NCBI RefSeq assembly: GCF_000317595.1
Contig: NZ_AEJC01000440.1
Location: 1-64,000 of the forward strand
From: Streptomyces ipomoeae 91-03
GTDB taxonomy: Bacteria; Actinomycetota; Actinomycetes; Streptomycetales; Streptomycetaceae
Length of the DNA: 64,000 nt
Direction: 5' to 3'
A program made the translations under genes and the position numbers. Below the pieces are notes generated by a model, which did not search any database, was not told the DNA's origin, and worked only from the letters and a program-made list of their open reading frames with translations. Positions 34,529 to 42,509 of this stretch are shown here, piece by piece (position 1 is the first letter of the stretch; every line of letters begins with the position of its first letter).

Positions 34529-35863
34529 ATGCCGCCCGTGTCCTCTCCCACCGCGCCGCCCCCACCGTCGCCGACGTCACCGCGTACCCGTACCCGTACC
34601 CGTGCCGGTGCCGTGGCGGCGCCCCGCCGGGTCGGCGCGGACCGGTGGGACCGCCTGCACGGGCGCGCCTGGCTGTACTGGCTGGGCTGCGCGGTGTTCG
34701 CGCTGCTGCTGGCGCTGACCACGACACTCACCCCGCATCGGATCTGGGGCGTCTGCGCGGCCCTCGGGTACGCCGTCGCGGCCGTGTGCGCCCGCCGGAC
34801 ACCGCGACCCTGGGGCCGGGCGGGACTGCCGGCGGCGGTGGCCGGCTCGGTCGTGCTTCCGCTGGTGGTGCTGATCGGGCTGGGCGCCGCCCAGTCGGAG
34901 GTCCACGTCGTCGAGCACTCCGGCACCCTGTTGCTCCACTCCGGCAGCCCGTACGAGCCCCACCCGCTCGACGTCGACGACTACAACCCGTACCTCCCCG
35001 GCATGGCCCTCCTCGGCCTCCCCCACGCCCTCTTCGGCGACACCCCGCTCGCGGACGCCCGCCTGTGGTTCGCGGCGGTGTTCCTGACCTGCATGTACGC
35101 CGCCCCCCGAGGGATCGCGGACGTACGTTTCGCACGGGCGGCCGGAGCGGCGCGGCCGTACCCCCTGGCGTGGCCCGTCGGAGCCCGGTCGGCGCGACCG
35201 GCGCGACCGGTCGACGCCGTGCTGCTCCTCGCGGCCTTCCCGGCGGTCGCGCTGCCGTTGGCCGTCGGCGGGGTCGATCTGCCGGTGATCGGGCTGATGT
35301 GTCTGGGGCCGGCGTTGGCCGGCCGGGGCGGTTCCGGTACGGCGGCGGGGCTGGCGATGGGGGCCGCGGCGGCGTTGAAGTGGACGGCCTGGCCGCTGTT
35401 GCCGGTGGGGTTGGCGCTGCTGGCGGTGACGGCGGGGCGCCGTGCCGCCGTACGGGCCGGGGTGGTTGCCATGGCCGTGGCCGGGGTGGCCGTGCTGCCG
35501 GCGATCTTCGCGAACCCGCACGCCTTCGTCGAGCACGTGGTGCTCTTCCCGCTGGGCGAGGCCGGGGTCGAGTCGCCCGCGACCAGCCCGCTGCCGGGGT
35601 ATCTGCTGGCGACCTACGTCCCCGGCGGCTCGGCCCTCGCGACGGGCGCCCTCGTGGTCGCCGCCGTCGCCGTGGCGGCGTCACTCGTGGCCCGCCCGCC
35701 CCGGACCGTCCTCGCGGCGGCCGACCGACTGGCCATCGGCCTCGGCCTCGCCATGTGTCTGATGCCGGCCACCCGCTTCGGCTACCTCGCCTATCCGCTG
35801 GTCCTGGCCCTCTGGTTCCGCGCGGCTCCGGCGTTCGGCGGCCGACCGCTGTCCCGCTCGTAA
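34529..35863 (+). CDS. Polytopic membrane protein, GT87-like
   Basis: 444 aa from ATG 34529 (AGGAG seven bases upstream). About ten hydrophobic helices and an extracytoplasmic loop HSGTLLLHSGSPYEPHPL with VDDYNPYLPGMALLGLPHAL resemble polyprenyl-phosphate-sugar-dependent mannosyl/arabinosyl transferases (GT87, DUF2029). The short aspartate motif after helix 1 in typical GT-C enzymes is not obvious, so activity is unsure. Likely substrate: a lipid-linked sugar moved onto an outer-face acceptor. Single gene with its own terminator. Confidence 0.7.
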   Translation: MPPVSSPTAPPPPSPTSPRTRTRTRAGAVAAPRRVGADRWDRLHGRAWLYWLGCAVFALLLALTTTLTPHRIWGVCAALGYAVAAVCARRTPRPWGRAGLPAAVAGSVVLPLVVLIGLGAAQSEVHVVEHSGTLLLHSGSPYEPHPLDVDDYNPYLPGMALLGLPHALFGDTPLADARLWFAAVFLTCMYAAPRGIADVRFARAAGAARPYPLAWPVGARSARPARPVDAVLLLAAFPAVALPLAVGGVDLPVIGLMCLGPALAGRGGSGTAAGLAMGAAAALKWTAWPLLPVGLALLAVTAGRRAAVRAGVVAMAVAGVAVLPAIFANPHAFVEHVVLFPLGEAGVESPATSPLPGYLLATYVPGGSALATGALVVAAVAVAASLVARPPRTVLAAADRLAIGLGLAMCLMPATRFGYLAYPLVLALWFRAAPAFGGRPLSRS

Positions 35864-35901
35864 AAGCCGTGACCCGACCGTGAAAGCCGCAAAAAGAGAA
35901 G

Positions 35902-35927
35902 GGCAAGGAGGTCGTCAACTCCTTGCC
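35902..35927 (+). terminator. Terminator hairpin
   Basis: GGCAAGGAG (35902-35910) and CTCCTTGCC (35919-35927), 9-bp perfect arms and an 8-nt loop, 38 bp after the stop of the GT87-like gene. Confidence 0.65.
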
Positions 35928-35949
35928 GTACTCAAGGTATAGCGCACGG

Positions 35950-35970
35950 GGGGTCTTGCGGCAAGGCCCC
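35950..35970 (+). promoter_or_regulatory. Rifamycin-associated element (RAE)
   Basis: GGGGTCTTGC and GCAAGGCCCC form an inverted repeat around a single G (10-bp arms with one mismatch). It matches the rifamycin-associated element I recall from actinomycete rifamycin-resistance genes, which is needed for induction by rifamycins. It lies about 88 bp before the rox start, just downstream of a possible -10 (TATAGC at 35938). The 5' leader also has a 16-bp direct repeat (36014-36029 and 36030-36045). Confidence 0.82.
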
Positions 35971-36057
35971 GGTCGTCCCGCAGAATCACCCGCCGAAGCA
36001 CGGACCCGCGGAAAACGGGGACGGAAATGAACGGGGACGGAAATGGGGGAGCGAGCC

Positions 36058-37497
36058 ATGACGATCGACGTGATCATTGCCGGTGGCGGACCGACCGGGA
36101 TGATGCTGGCCTGCGAGCTGCGACTGGCCGGAGTACGAGCCGTGGTGCTGGAGAAGTTGGCGGAGCCGACCAGGCAGCCCCGGGGACGAGGGTTCCACGC
36201 GCGCACCGTCGAGGTGATGGACATGCGCGGACTGCTCGACCAGTGCCTCGCGGCCGGCGAGCGGTTCCAGGTCGGCGGTTTCTTCGCCGGCTTCATGAAG
36301 CCGTGGCCGGACGGGCTGGACACCGCGCACCCGTACAGCATCGCCGTCCCGCAGGCGGCCACCGAACGCCTGCTGAACGAGCGCGCCACCGAACTCGGCG
36401 CCGAGATCCGGCGCGGGACCGAGCTGGTGGGACTGAGCCAGGACGACGAGGGGGTGAGCGTCGAACTGGCCGACGGCACCCGGCTGCACTCGCGCTACCT
36501 CGTCGGCTGCGACGGCGGGCGCAGCACCGTGCGCAAGCTGCTCGGCGTCGGCTTCCCCGGCGAACCCGCCACGGCCGAGACGCTGCTGGGCGAGATGGCG
36601 GTGGCCGAGGACCCGGAGAAGGTGGCCGCGATCGTGGCCGAGGTGCGCAGGACCCACGTACGGTTCGGCATCGACGCCGCCGACGAGGAGGGGATGTACC
36701 GCGTCATCGTGCCTGCCGACGGGCTGGCCGAGGACCGGGGGACCGCGCCGTCCTTCGAGGAGTTCAAGCGGCAGTTGCGGGCGTTCGCCGGCACCGACTT
36801 CGGCGTGCACTCGCCGCGCTGGCTGTCCCGGTTCGGCGACGCCACCCGGCAGGCCGAGCGCTACCGGGTCGGCCGGGTGCTGCTGGCCGGCGACGCGGCG
36901 CACATCCATCCGCCGGCCGGCGGACAGGGGCTCGGCCTCGGCCTCCAGGACGCCTTCAACCTCGGCTGGAAACTGGCCGCCGAGGTGAACGGCTGGGCAC
37001 CGGAAGGCCTGCTGGACAGCTACCACGCCGAACGGCACCCGGTGGGCGCCCGCGTGCTCGCCGTCGCCCGTGCGCAGATGGTGCTGATGCGCACCGATGA
37101 TCCGGGCGCGACGGCGTTGCGGGGACTGTTCGCGGAGCTCATGGACCTGGACGACGTGAACCGGTACGTGACCGAGACCATCATCGGTACCGGCATCCGC
37201 TACGACTTCGGCGAGGGCCACCCCCTCCTCGGCCGCCGTATGCCGGACATACACCTGAAGCAGGGCCGCCTCTACGAGCTGATGCGCCACGGCCGGGGCC
37301 TGCTGCTCGACCGCACCGACGGCCGCCTCTCGGTGTCGTCCTGGACCGCCCGCGTCGACCACGTCGCCGACCCCGACGCGACCCTGGACGCCCCGGCGGT
37401 CCTGCTGCGGCCGGACGGCCATGTGGCGTGGGTCGGTGAGGACCAGAAGGACCTCCTCACCCAACTGCCGAGGTGGTTCGGCACGGCGGCCGACTGA
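36058..37497 (+). CDS. rox: Rifampin monooxygenase
   Basis: 479 aa. Flavoprotein monooxygenase of the PHBH group: FAD dinucleotide motif VIIAGGGPTGMMLACELRL at the N-terminus, the DG motif LVGCDGGRSTVRKLLGVGF, and the FAD-pyrophosphate motif VLLAGDAAHIHPPAGGQGLG. The length and long stretches such as GTDFGVHSPRWLSRFGDATR and the C-terminal LLRPDGHVAWVGED fit characterised rifampin monooxygenases (Rox), which hydroxylate and linearise rifamycins using NADPH and O2. ATG 36058 has GGGGAG six bases upstream. A rifamycin-associated element upstream strongly supports the identity and predicts rifamycin-inducible expression. Confidence 0.92.
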   Translation: MTIDVIIAGGGPTGMMLACELRLAGVRAVVLEKLAEPTRQPRGRGFHARTVEVMDMRGLLDQCLAAGERFQVGGFFAGFMKPWPDGLDTAHPYSIAVPQAATERLLNERATELGAEIRRGTELVGLSQDDEGVSVELADGTRLHSRYLVGCDGGRSTVRKLLGVGFPGEPATAETLLGEMAVAEDPEKVAAIVAEVRRTHVRFGIDAADEEGMYRVIVPADGLAEDRGTAPSFEEFKRQLRAFAGTDFGVHSPRWLSRFGDATRQAERYRVGRVLLAGDAAHIHPPAGGQGLGLGLQDAFNLGWKLAAEVNGWAPEGLLDSYHAERHPVGARVLAVARAQMVLMRTDDPGATALRGLFAELMDLDDVNRYVTETIIGTGIRYDFGEGHPLLGRRMPDIHLKQGRLYELMRHGRGLLLDRTDGRLSVSSWTARVDHVADPDATLDAPAVLLRPDGHVAWVGEDQKDLLTQLPRWFGTAAD

Positions 37498-37521
37498 ACA
37501 CCCCCCTCCGCGACTTCGGCT

Positions 37522-37710
37522 AGTGCTGTGACCGCATAGATTCGCCGGGTTGGCCAGGCTGCGGGTGCGACGGGGCGTCCGCCCCAGTGGATGCCCTTTT
37601 CGCTGCGGATGCAAGCGCGTTCCTCGCGTTGAGCGGTGAGGACATCGGAGTGGTGGGCGTTGCGCCGGCGCAGGTAGCAGTGGGTGAACTGCCTCAGCGG
37701 TTTGTCTCGT
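37522..37710 (-). pseudogene. IS630-type transposase, 3' remnant
   Basis: The translated strand reads LRQFTHCYLRRRNAHHSDVL, then REERACIRSEKGIHWGGRPV, a diverged copy of the C-terminus of the transposase at 38746 with an internal deletion. The DNA end, GCTGTGACCGCATAG at ~37523, matches GCTGTGACCGTATAG at ~38717 of the larger copy. It is a decayed IS fragment lying in the same orientation. Confidence 0.85.
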
Positions 37711-37801
37711 CGGGGCGTGTCCGCTTCGGGAAGAGGCCCAGCACGGTCGGCTGTTGATGTCGGCATCGTCAAGTGGTGAGTTCATGGAGGGGTAGGTTCT
37801 G

Positions 37802-38647
37802 GTGTCGTCTTCGAAGCGGGTCGCGTCGGTCACGGGTGTGCAGCTTCCGATCTGCAGTACCTGCGGCGTGCAGTACGGGGCGCCGCGGGCTGATTGCCCG
37901 ATCTGCCTGGACGAGCGGCAGTACGTCGGTTGGGATGGCCAACAGTGGACGACGCTGGCCGAGTTGCGCGCCAGTGGCCGTCGCGGTCGGCTCGATGAGG
38001 AGGGCCCCGGTGTGATCGGGGTTGGTGCGGTGCCGTCGGTGGCCGTCGGCCAGCGCGCGCTGCTGATCCGCTCACCGTCCGGCAATGTGCTGTGGGACTG
38101 CGTGGGCTACCTCGATGACGACCTTGCCGGCGAAATTGAGGATCTGGGTGGGATCAGCGCGATAGCCGTCAGCCATCCGCACTTCTACGGCGTGATGGCC
38201 GAGTGGGGCCGGGTCTTCGACGTTCCGGTGTATGTCCATGCTGCGGACCGTGACTGGGTGGGGCGGCCCGATCCGGTGATCGAGTACTGGACGGGCGACA
38301 CCCACCAGATCGCGCCTGGCATGACGCTGATCAACGCAGGCACGCACTTCGCCGGAGGCACCGTGCTGCACTGGGCTGACGACCCGGAGAGGCGCGGCGC
38401 GCTGTTCAGCGGCGACATCTTCATGGTGGTGATGGACCGGCGGTGGGTCAGCTTCATGTACAGCATCCCCAACTTCATTCCGGAGCGACCGAGCACCATC
38501 CGCCGCGCGCTTGCGCTGGTCGAGCCTTTCGCCTTCGAACGCATCTACGGGGCGTTCTGGGGACGCGTCGTCAGCGCCGACGGGGCGGCCGCGGTCCAAC
38601 GTTCCGCGGAACGGTACCTGCGCTTCGTGCTGGAAGACGGCTCGTAG
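37802..38647 (+). CDS. Metallo-beta-lactamase-fold protein with N-terminal zinc ribbon
   Basis: 281 aa from GTG 37802. CxxC pairs at residues 18/21 and 32/35 (ICSTCGVQYG, DCPICLDE) suggest a zinc ribbon before the domain. The MBL-like part has AVSHPHFYGVMAEWG in place of the usual HxHxDH, then INAGTHFAGGTVLHW and LFSGDIFMVV, so the second metal site is probably altered. It may be a hydrolase or an inactive/binding homolog; similar fusions are annotated only as MBL-fold hydrolases. It sits between two IS630 copies of the same orientation and has lower GC than its neighbours. Confidence 0.75.
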   Translation: MSSSKRVASVTGVQLPICSTCGVQYGAPRADCPICLDERQYVGWDGQQWTTLAELRASGRRGRLDEEGPGVIGVGAVPSVAVGQRALLIRSPSGNVLWDCVGYLDDDLAGEIEDLGGISAIAVSHPHFYGVMAEWGRVFDVPVYVHAADRDWVGRPDPVIEYWTGDTHQIAPGMTLINAGTHFAGGTVLHWADDPERRGALFSGDIFMVVMDRRWVSFMYSIPNFIPERPSTIRRALALVEPFAFERIYGAFWGRVVSADGAAAVQRSAERYLRFVLEDGS

Positions 38648-38745
38648 CGGAGCCGGGTCACATGGGTGCGTGGTCAGGGGGCGGCGCCGATCGCCCGCAG
38701 ACGTCGTCGGCTGGCGCTGTGACCGTATAGGTTCACCGGGTTAAA

Positions 38746-39897
38746 TCAAGCTGCGATGTTGAGTGGGCGTCCACCCCAGCGGATGCCCTTCTCGCTTCGG
38801 ATGCGGGCGCGTTCCTTGCGTTCGGCGGCCAGGACGTCGCGGTGGCGGGCGTTGACGTTGCGCCAGCGCAGGTAGGCGTGCAGGGCCCGGGTCTGCACGG
38901 TGTGGTTGGGGTGGTTGGGGTGGTTGGAGTTGGCGATGGTGAACTGCCTCAGCGGTCCGAAGCGCGCCTCGATGGGGTTGGCCCACGAGGCGTAGGTGGG
39001 GGTGAGGCACAGCTCGACCTTGTGCTTCTTCGCCCAGCGGCGGATGTCGCTGCCCTTGTGGGCGGACAGGTTGTCCAGGATCACGTAGATCGGTGCGCCG
39101 TCGGGCCGGGCGGCGCGGATCGACTTCAGCGCGGCCAGCGTGTTCGCGGTGCCCTTCCTGCGGCGGTTGACGCCCCACAAGCGGTCGTCGCCGACGGAGT
39201 AGCAGCCGTGGAAGTAGCGCACCCCGTGGGTGCGGTGGTAGGCGGCGGGCACCCGGTCAGGATGTTTCTGGCGGGCCCAGCCGGAGCCTGCGGTGGGCCG
39301 GATCCCGAGCGGGCCAAACTCGTCGAAGGCGAAGACCCGGTCCGGGAAACGATCCACCACTTCTTCAATCCGGTCCAGCTTCGCCTCTCGCTCGGGGTCC
39401 GGGGACTCCTTCCATGTCTTGGTGCGCTGGAAGGTGATGCCGCGGCGGGCGAGCAGGCAGCGTAATGCTTCGCGGCCGATACGGATGACCCGGCCGTGGA
39501 CTTTCCGCAGGTAGGCGGCAAGCTTGCGTAGTGACCAGCGAGTGAAGGGCTGGCCGAGCTTGACCGGTCGGGTGATGGCCGTCTGGATGACGAAGTCCTC
39601 GTCGTCAGGGCTGAGTTGGCGGGGACGGCCTCCCGCCCACAGAGGGTCCAGGCAGGCCAGGCCGATCTCGTTGAAGCGGTGGATCACATCGCGGACAGTG
39701 TCCTCGTCGGCCTGCACCAGCTGGGCGATCACCGGCACCCGGTTCCCGCCGGCCGAGGCCAGCAGCATCATCGCGCGCCGGTATCGCACCGAACTCGCCG
39801 CCTTCGTACCGCCGTTGCACGCCGCGCTCGAAGAATGCGTCGGCATCATGGCGGCGGACAGGGAGTGACGGCGTAGCGGCATTCCGCCATAGGACAT
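38746..39897 (-). CDS. IS630-family transposase
   Basis: About 383 aa from ATG 39897. N-terminal helix-turn-helix domains (VPVIAQLVQADEDTVRDVIH) and a DDE catalytic core: Asp in VFAFDEFGPLG, Asp in YVILDNLSAHKG, Glu in WANPIEARFGP, all present, so the enzyme may be active. A C-terminal repeat NHPNHPNH is coded by GGTTGGGGT units. A 12-bp perfect hairpin lies just before the start. Longer frames to 40104 exist but lack a ribosome site. Confidence 0.88.
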   Translation of the reverse strand: MSYGGMPLRRHSLSAAMMPTHSSSAACNGGTKAASSVRYRRAMMLLASAGGNRVPVIAQLVQADEDTVRDVIHRFNEIGLACLDPLWAGGRPRQLSPDDEDFVIQTAITRPVKLGQPFTRWSLRKLAAYLRKVHGRVIRIGREALRCLLARRGITFQRTKTWKESPDPEREAKLDRIEEVVDRFPDRVFAFDEFGPLGIRPTAGSGWARQKHPDRVPAAYHRTHGVRYFHGCYSVGDDRLWGVNRRRKGTANTLAALKSIRAARPDGAPIYVILDNLSAHKGSDIRRWAKKHKVELCLTPTYASWANPIEARFGPLRQFTIANSNHPNHPNHTVQTRALHAYLRWRNVNARHRDVLAAERKERARIRSEKGIRWGGRPLNIAA

Positions 39898-39911
39898 GCG
39901 GTGGTGCCGTG

Positions 39912-39940
39912 GTGTGCCCAGGGCACCACCCTGGGCACAC
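39912..39940. promoter_or_regulatory. Hairpin in front of the transposase start
   Basis: GTGTGCCCAGGG (39912-39923) and CCCTGGGCACAC (39929-39940) with the loop CACCA, 15 bp upstream of the transposase ATG. In RNA it would fold next to the initiation region and may limit transposase translation from readthrough transcripts, as in several IS elements. Confidence 0.6.
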
Positions 39941-40140
39941 CCCACCGAACGGCCTTCTGGGAGGTGCTGGACGGTTTTCCCGGGTTGCTGTCCGCCACTC
40001 ACCGTCCCGCGCGGATGCACGCATCGTTTCGGCGGGACGTGTACGAAGGCTGTTCGGCGGGTGGGATCTCCACGGCGAGAGCGCTGAGGTGGCCGAGATG
40101 ACAAAACACACTGTCAGCGAGAGCGTCTACTCTGCTCCGC

Positions 40141-40266
40141 ATGTCGCTTCACAACACAACCGTCACGGTTCGAGCCGCCGACGACAGGGATGCCGCCCCG
40201 AACGGGTGCCGGGACTCGGGCAGTGGTCCTCGGCGGGAGCAGCGGCATCGATCGTGCAGGGGATGA
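40141..40266 (+). pseudogene. Possible GNAT-acetyltransferase N-terminal stub
   Basis: A 41-codon frame starts MSLHNTTVTVRAADDRDAAP, which looks like the first strand of GNAT N-acetyltransferases, then turns into unrelated residues and stops. It lies in the 217 bp between the transposase and the ATPase gene. Could be chance; nothing else is seen in this gap apart from presumed promoter sequence. Confidence 0.3.
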
Positions 40267-40321
40267 AACCGGCTTTGCCCAGTCGCCCGTTCCGTGTTCT
40301 CCCACTCGATAGGTTCATCCC

Positions 40322-41551
40322 ATGCCCGGCCGCCTCTTGGAACTCCACGTCGAGAACTTCCGCAGTCTGCGCGATGTGACCATCCCGCTCGGCCCGCTGA
40401 CCGTGCTTGTGGGGCCCAACGGGGTCGGCAAGTCCAATGTGCTGAAGGTCTTCGACTTCCTCGCCGCGATGATCCGCACCGATCTGCGACCCGCGCTTGA
40501 GGAGCGGGGCGGTTTCGACGAGGTGGCCTTCTGGGGCGGCGAAAAGCCGCCGACCTCCCTCAAGATCCACCTCAAGGCCACCTGGACAACGTATGCGAGC
40601 CGCACCGCGCCGGACGAGTACTCGCTGACCATCCGCAGGCGCTCTTCTCCCAGGCCTGACAGGCCGGACTTTTACTCGCTGTCACGTCAGGAGAGTTTCC
40701 AGTTCAAGCGCACCGGCGGGCGTGGACGGCGTATCACGGTCTCCGGCGAGGAGGCCCGCGTGGTCGACCGGCGGGCCGGTCGTGAGTCCGACAGCGGCAG
40801 TTTCGGCATCCAACGACTGAGCAGTGGGCTCTCGACCTTGCCGCGACTGGGCCGTTCGGACGGAGGTGAAGAAGTCACACGTGTGGCCGAGCGTCTGTCC
40901 TCGTTCCGGGTTTTCGACGTGGACGTCGCAGCGGCACGGCAGCCCACCAGAGCTCACTCCACGCTGGCGGCCAGTCTGGAACCGCATGCCGAGAACCTGG
41001 CGGCCTTCCTGGTCCAGCTCAGCGCCGACGAGGAGCGCTGGGACCTGCTGACGGAGGACGCCCGCCGACTGCTGCCGCAACTGGAGGCCATCGAGTTCGA
41101 ACAGATCGGCGGCTACGCTGATCGACTGGCTGTCGTGCTTCACGAGAAGGGGCTCCGCCGTACCACTCCGCTGGCCGATGCCTCCTTCGGGACCGTACGT
41201 CTTCTGGGGCTGCTGGCCATGCTCTACGACCCGCGTCCGCCCGCCCTCACCTGTGTCGAGGAGATCGACCACGGTCTGCACCCTCAGGCGCTCGAGCTCA
41301 TCGTGGAGCGGATGCGAGAGGCATCCGAACGGACCCAGCTGATCGTGGCGACGCACTCTCCCGCCCTCGTGGACCGGCTGAAGCCGCAGGAGTTCGTTGT
41401 CTGCGACCGCGACGACAGCGGTGCCTCCATCATTCCGGCGCTGTCGGTGGACGAGGTCGAGGCCATCGTCGCGGAGACAGGTGACCAGCCACTCGGTGAA
41501 CTGTGGTTCTCCGGTGTACTCGGCGGAGACCTGACAGGGGACGACCTGTGA
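40322..41551 (+). CDS. AAA/ABC-type ATPase of a candidate defence module
   Basis: 409 aa from ATG 40322. RecF/OLD-like ABC ATPase: ELHVENFRSLRDVTIPLG, then Walker A GPNGVGKS (residues 31-38, Lys37), Walker B with tandem Glu (TCVEEIDHGLHP, ~313-314) and the switch His in VATHSPALVDRL (~345). The signature region is DASFGTVRLLGLL. No coiled-coil arms long enough for SMC. The next gene overlaps by GTGA and encodes a TOPRIM-like partner. Such pairs (AAA ATPase plus TOPRIM or DUF4276 protein) act as phage-sensing abortive-infection modules in other bacteria (PARIS, AbiL-like). It lies beside an IS and restriction-enzyme debris. Confidence 0.85.
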   Translation: MPGRLLELHVENFRSLRDVTIPLGPLTVLVGPNGVGKSNVLKVFDFLAAMIRTDLRPALEERGGFDEVAFWGGEKPPTSLKIHLKATWTTYASRTAPDEYSLTIRRRSSPRPDRPDFYSLSRQESFQFKRTGGRGRRITVSGEEARVVDRRAGRESDSGSFGIQRLSSGLSTLPRLGRSDGGEEVTRVAERLSSFRVFDVDVAAARQPTRAHSTLAASLEPHAENLAAFLVQLSADEERWDLLTEDARRLLPQLEAIEFEQIGGYADRLAVVLHEKGLRRTTPLADASFGTVRLLGLLAMLYDPRPPALTCVEEIDHGLHPQALELIVERMREASERTQLIVATHSPALVDRLKPQEFVVCDRDDSGASIIPALSVDEVEAIVAETGDQPLGELWFSGVLGGDLTGDDL

Positions 41552-42222
41552 GTCGGAGGAGCACGGCGAAGGCTCCCGGTAAGGGGATTGTCGTTCTTGC
41601 CGGAGAAAGCTCCAACGATCGCCGCATCCTGGCCTCCTTCATCAAGGCTGTTCACCCGGATCTCGCGTCCGCCGTTCTCCTCACCGAGATCACCGATCCG
41701 GTCCGGCTGCGGAAGAAGACCGATGCCGAACTGGCCACGGCTGCGGGCATTCTGATGAACAAGGCGCGTGGTAAAGCCAAGCTGAAGAACGGCGACCTCG
41801 TGGGCATTGCAGTCCACGAGGACATGGACGCCTGCCCCGGACCCGCTTATGACAGCGCTCGTCGAGCTGTGTCCTCGGCTCTCGCCAAGGCGGCCGGGGC
41901 CTGCGAGTCGGTCTACGCCCTGGCGGCGGCCGAGTCCGAGGCCTGGCTGTTGCTCTTTCCCGACGCGTTTACCCTCCACAGGCCGTCCTGGAAGGTGCCC
42001 GCCTCATGGCAGGGCAAGGATACGGGGCGAAGGAGGACACCCAAGGAAGATCTTGAAGCCGAATTCGGCAGCCCGCGCTTCCGGGAGAGCGACGGGCCGG
42101 AGATAGCCGCCAAGGCCCTGGCCCAGGGCCTGCTCACCCAGCCCAGGGGTTCCAACCGGTCCTACAGCGAATTCGTCTTGGATCTGTCCAAATGGCCGGT
42201 TCCTCGCCGTATAGGGCGTTGA
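41548..42222 (+). CDS. TOPRIM-fold (DUF4276-like) partner of the ATPase
   Basis: 224 aa from GTG 41548, overlapping the ATPase stop. VVLAGESSNDRRIL (Glu20) and GIAVHEDMDACPG (Asp92, Asp94) match the Glu and DxD of a TOPRIM nuclease/topoisomerase fold. ESEAWLLLFPDAF, TPKEDLEAEFG and ESDGPEIAAKAL follow the order of motifs in DUF4276 proteins, which pair with AAA_21 ATPases. A role as the effector nuclease triggered by the ATPase is inferred. It is not one of the DUF4435 (AriB) or RloB types as far as I can tell. Confidence 0.75.
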   Translation: MSRRSTAKAPGKGIVVLAGESSNDRRILASFIKAVHPDLASAVLLTEITDPVRLRKKTDAELATAAGILMNKARGKAKLKNGDLVGIAVHEDMDACPGPAYDSARRAVSSALAKAAGACESVYALAAAESEAWLLLFPDAFTLHRPSWKVPASWQGKDTGRRRTPKEDLEAEFGSPRFRESDGPEIAAKALAQGLLTQPRGSNRSYSEFVLDLSKWPVPRRIGR

Positions 42223-42291
42223 GCCAGACGGGGTGCAGTAGCCGCACGAGGTGATCTGCCACGACGCTGTCCGGCGTACGACGTTCTCCGA

Positions 42292-42509
42292 GTGGTTGCA
42301 GGACCTCATGGGGCCGCAATGCGGAAGCAGTACCCGAGCGCCGAACTCATCGCCATGCTGGTCGAGATGGTGAAGGAAGTCATGGGCGATGCCCGCCGTG
42401 GCGAGAGGTTCAATCCGCTGCTGGACTGGCGCGAGCTTGCCTTCTACGACGTGGTGGCCAACCACGGTACGGCGAAGGCGCTGATGGGCGACGGATTGTT
42501 GGCTGGGCA
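42292..42509 (+). pseudogene. HsdR (type I restriction) C-terminal remnant
   Basis: The frame with YPSAELIAMLVEMVKEVMGD, RGERFNPLLDWRELAFYDVV and GTAKALMGD looks like the helical DUF3387 end of type I restriction endonuclease R subunits (family pattern: long helix, then ELAFYDAL). Both ends are missing. The fragment joins a minus-strand AfsR-type remnant at about 42509. 42223-42291 holds nothing clear. Confidence 0.55.

Larger units (their letters stand above)
38712..40105 (-). mobile_element. IS630-family insertion sequence (right end unclear)
   Basis: The element contains one transposase gene. Its left end is taken at GCTGTGACCGTATAGGTTC (~38717), shared with the remnant at 37523. I cannot find the inverted partner of this end beyond 40000, so the right boundary is a guess and may have been lost. 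Confidence 0.6.

Noticed and set aside
38712..40330. Complete IS630 with both terminal inverted repeats
   Set aside because: The partner of GCTGTGACCGTATAG was not found to the right, so the element boundary is not claimed.
40322..42222. Naming the ATPase pair PARIS, Gabija or AbiL
   Set aside because: The partner lacks recognisable DUF4435, UvrD-like or RloB features, so a named system would be a guess.
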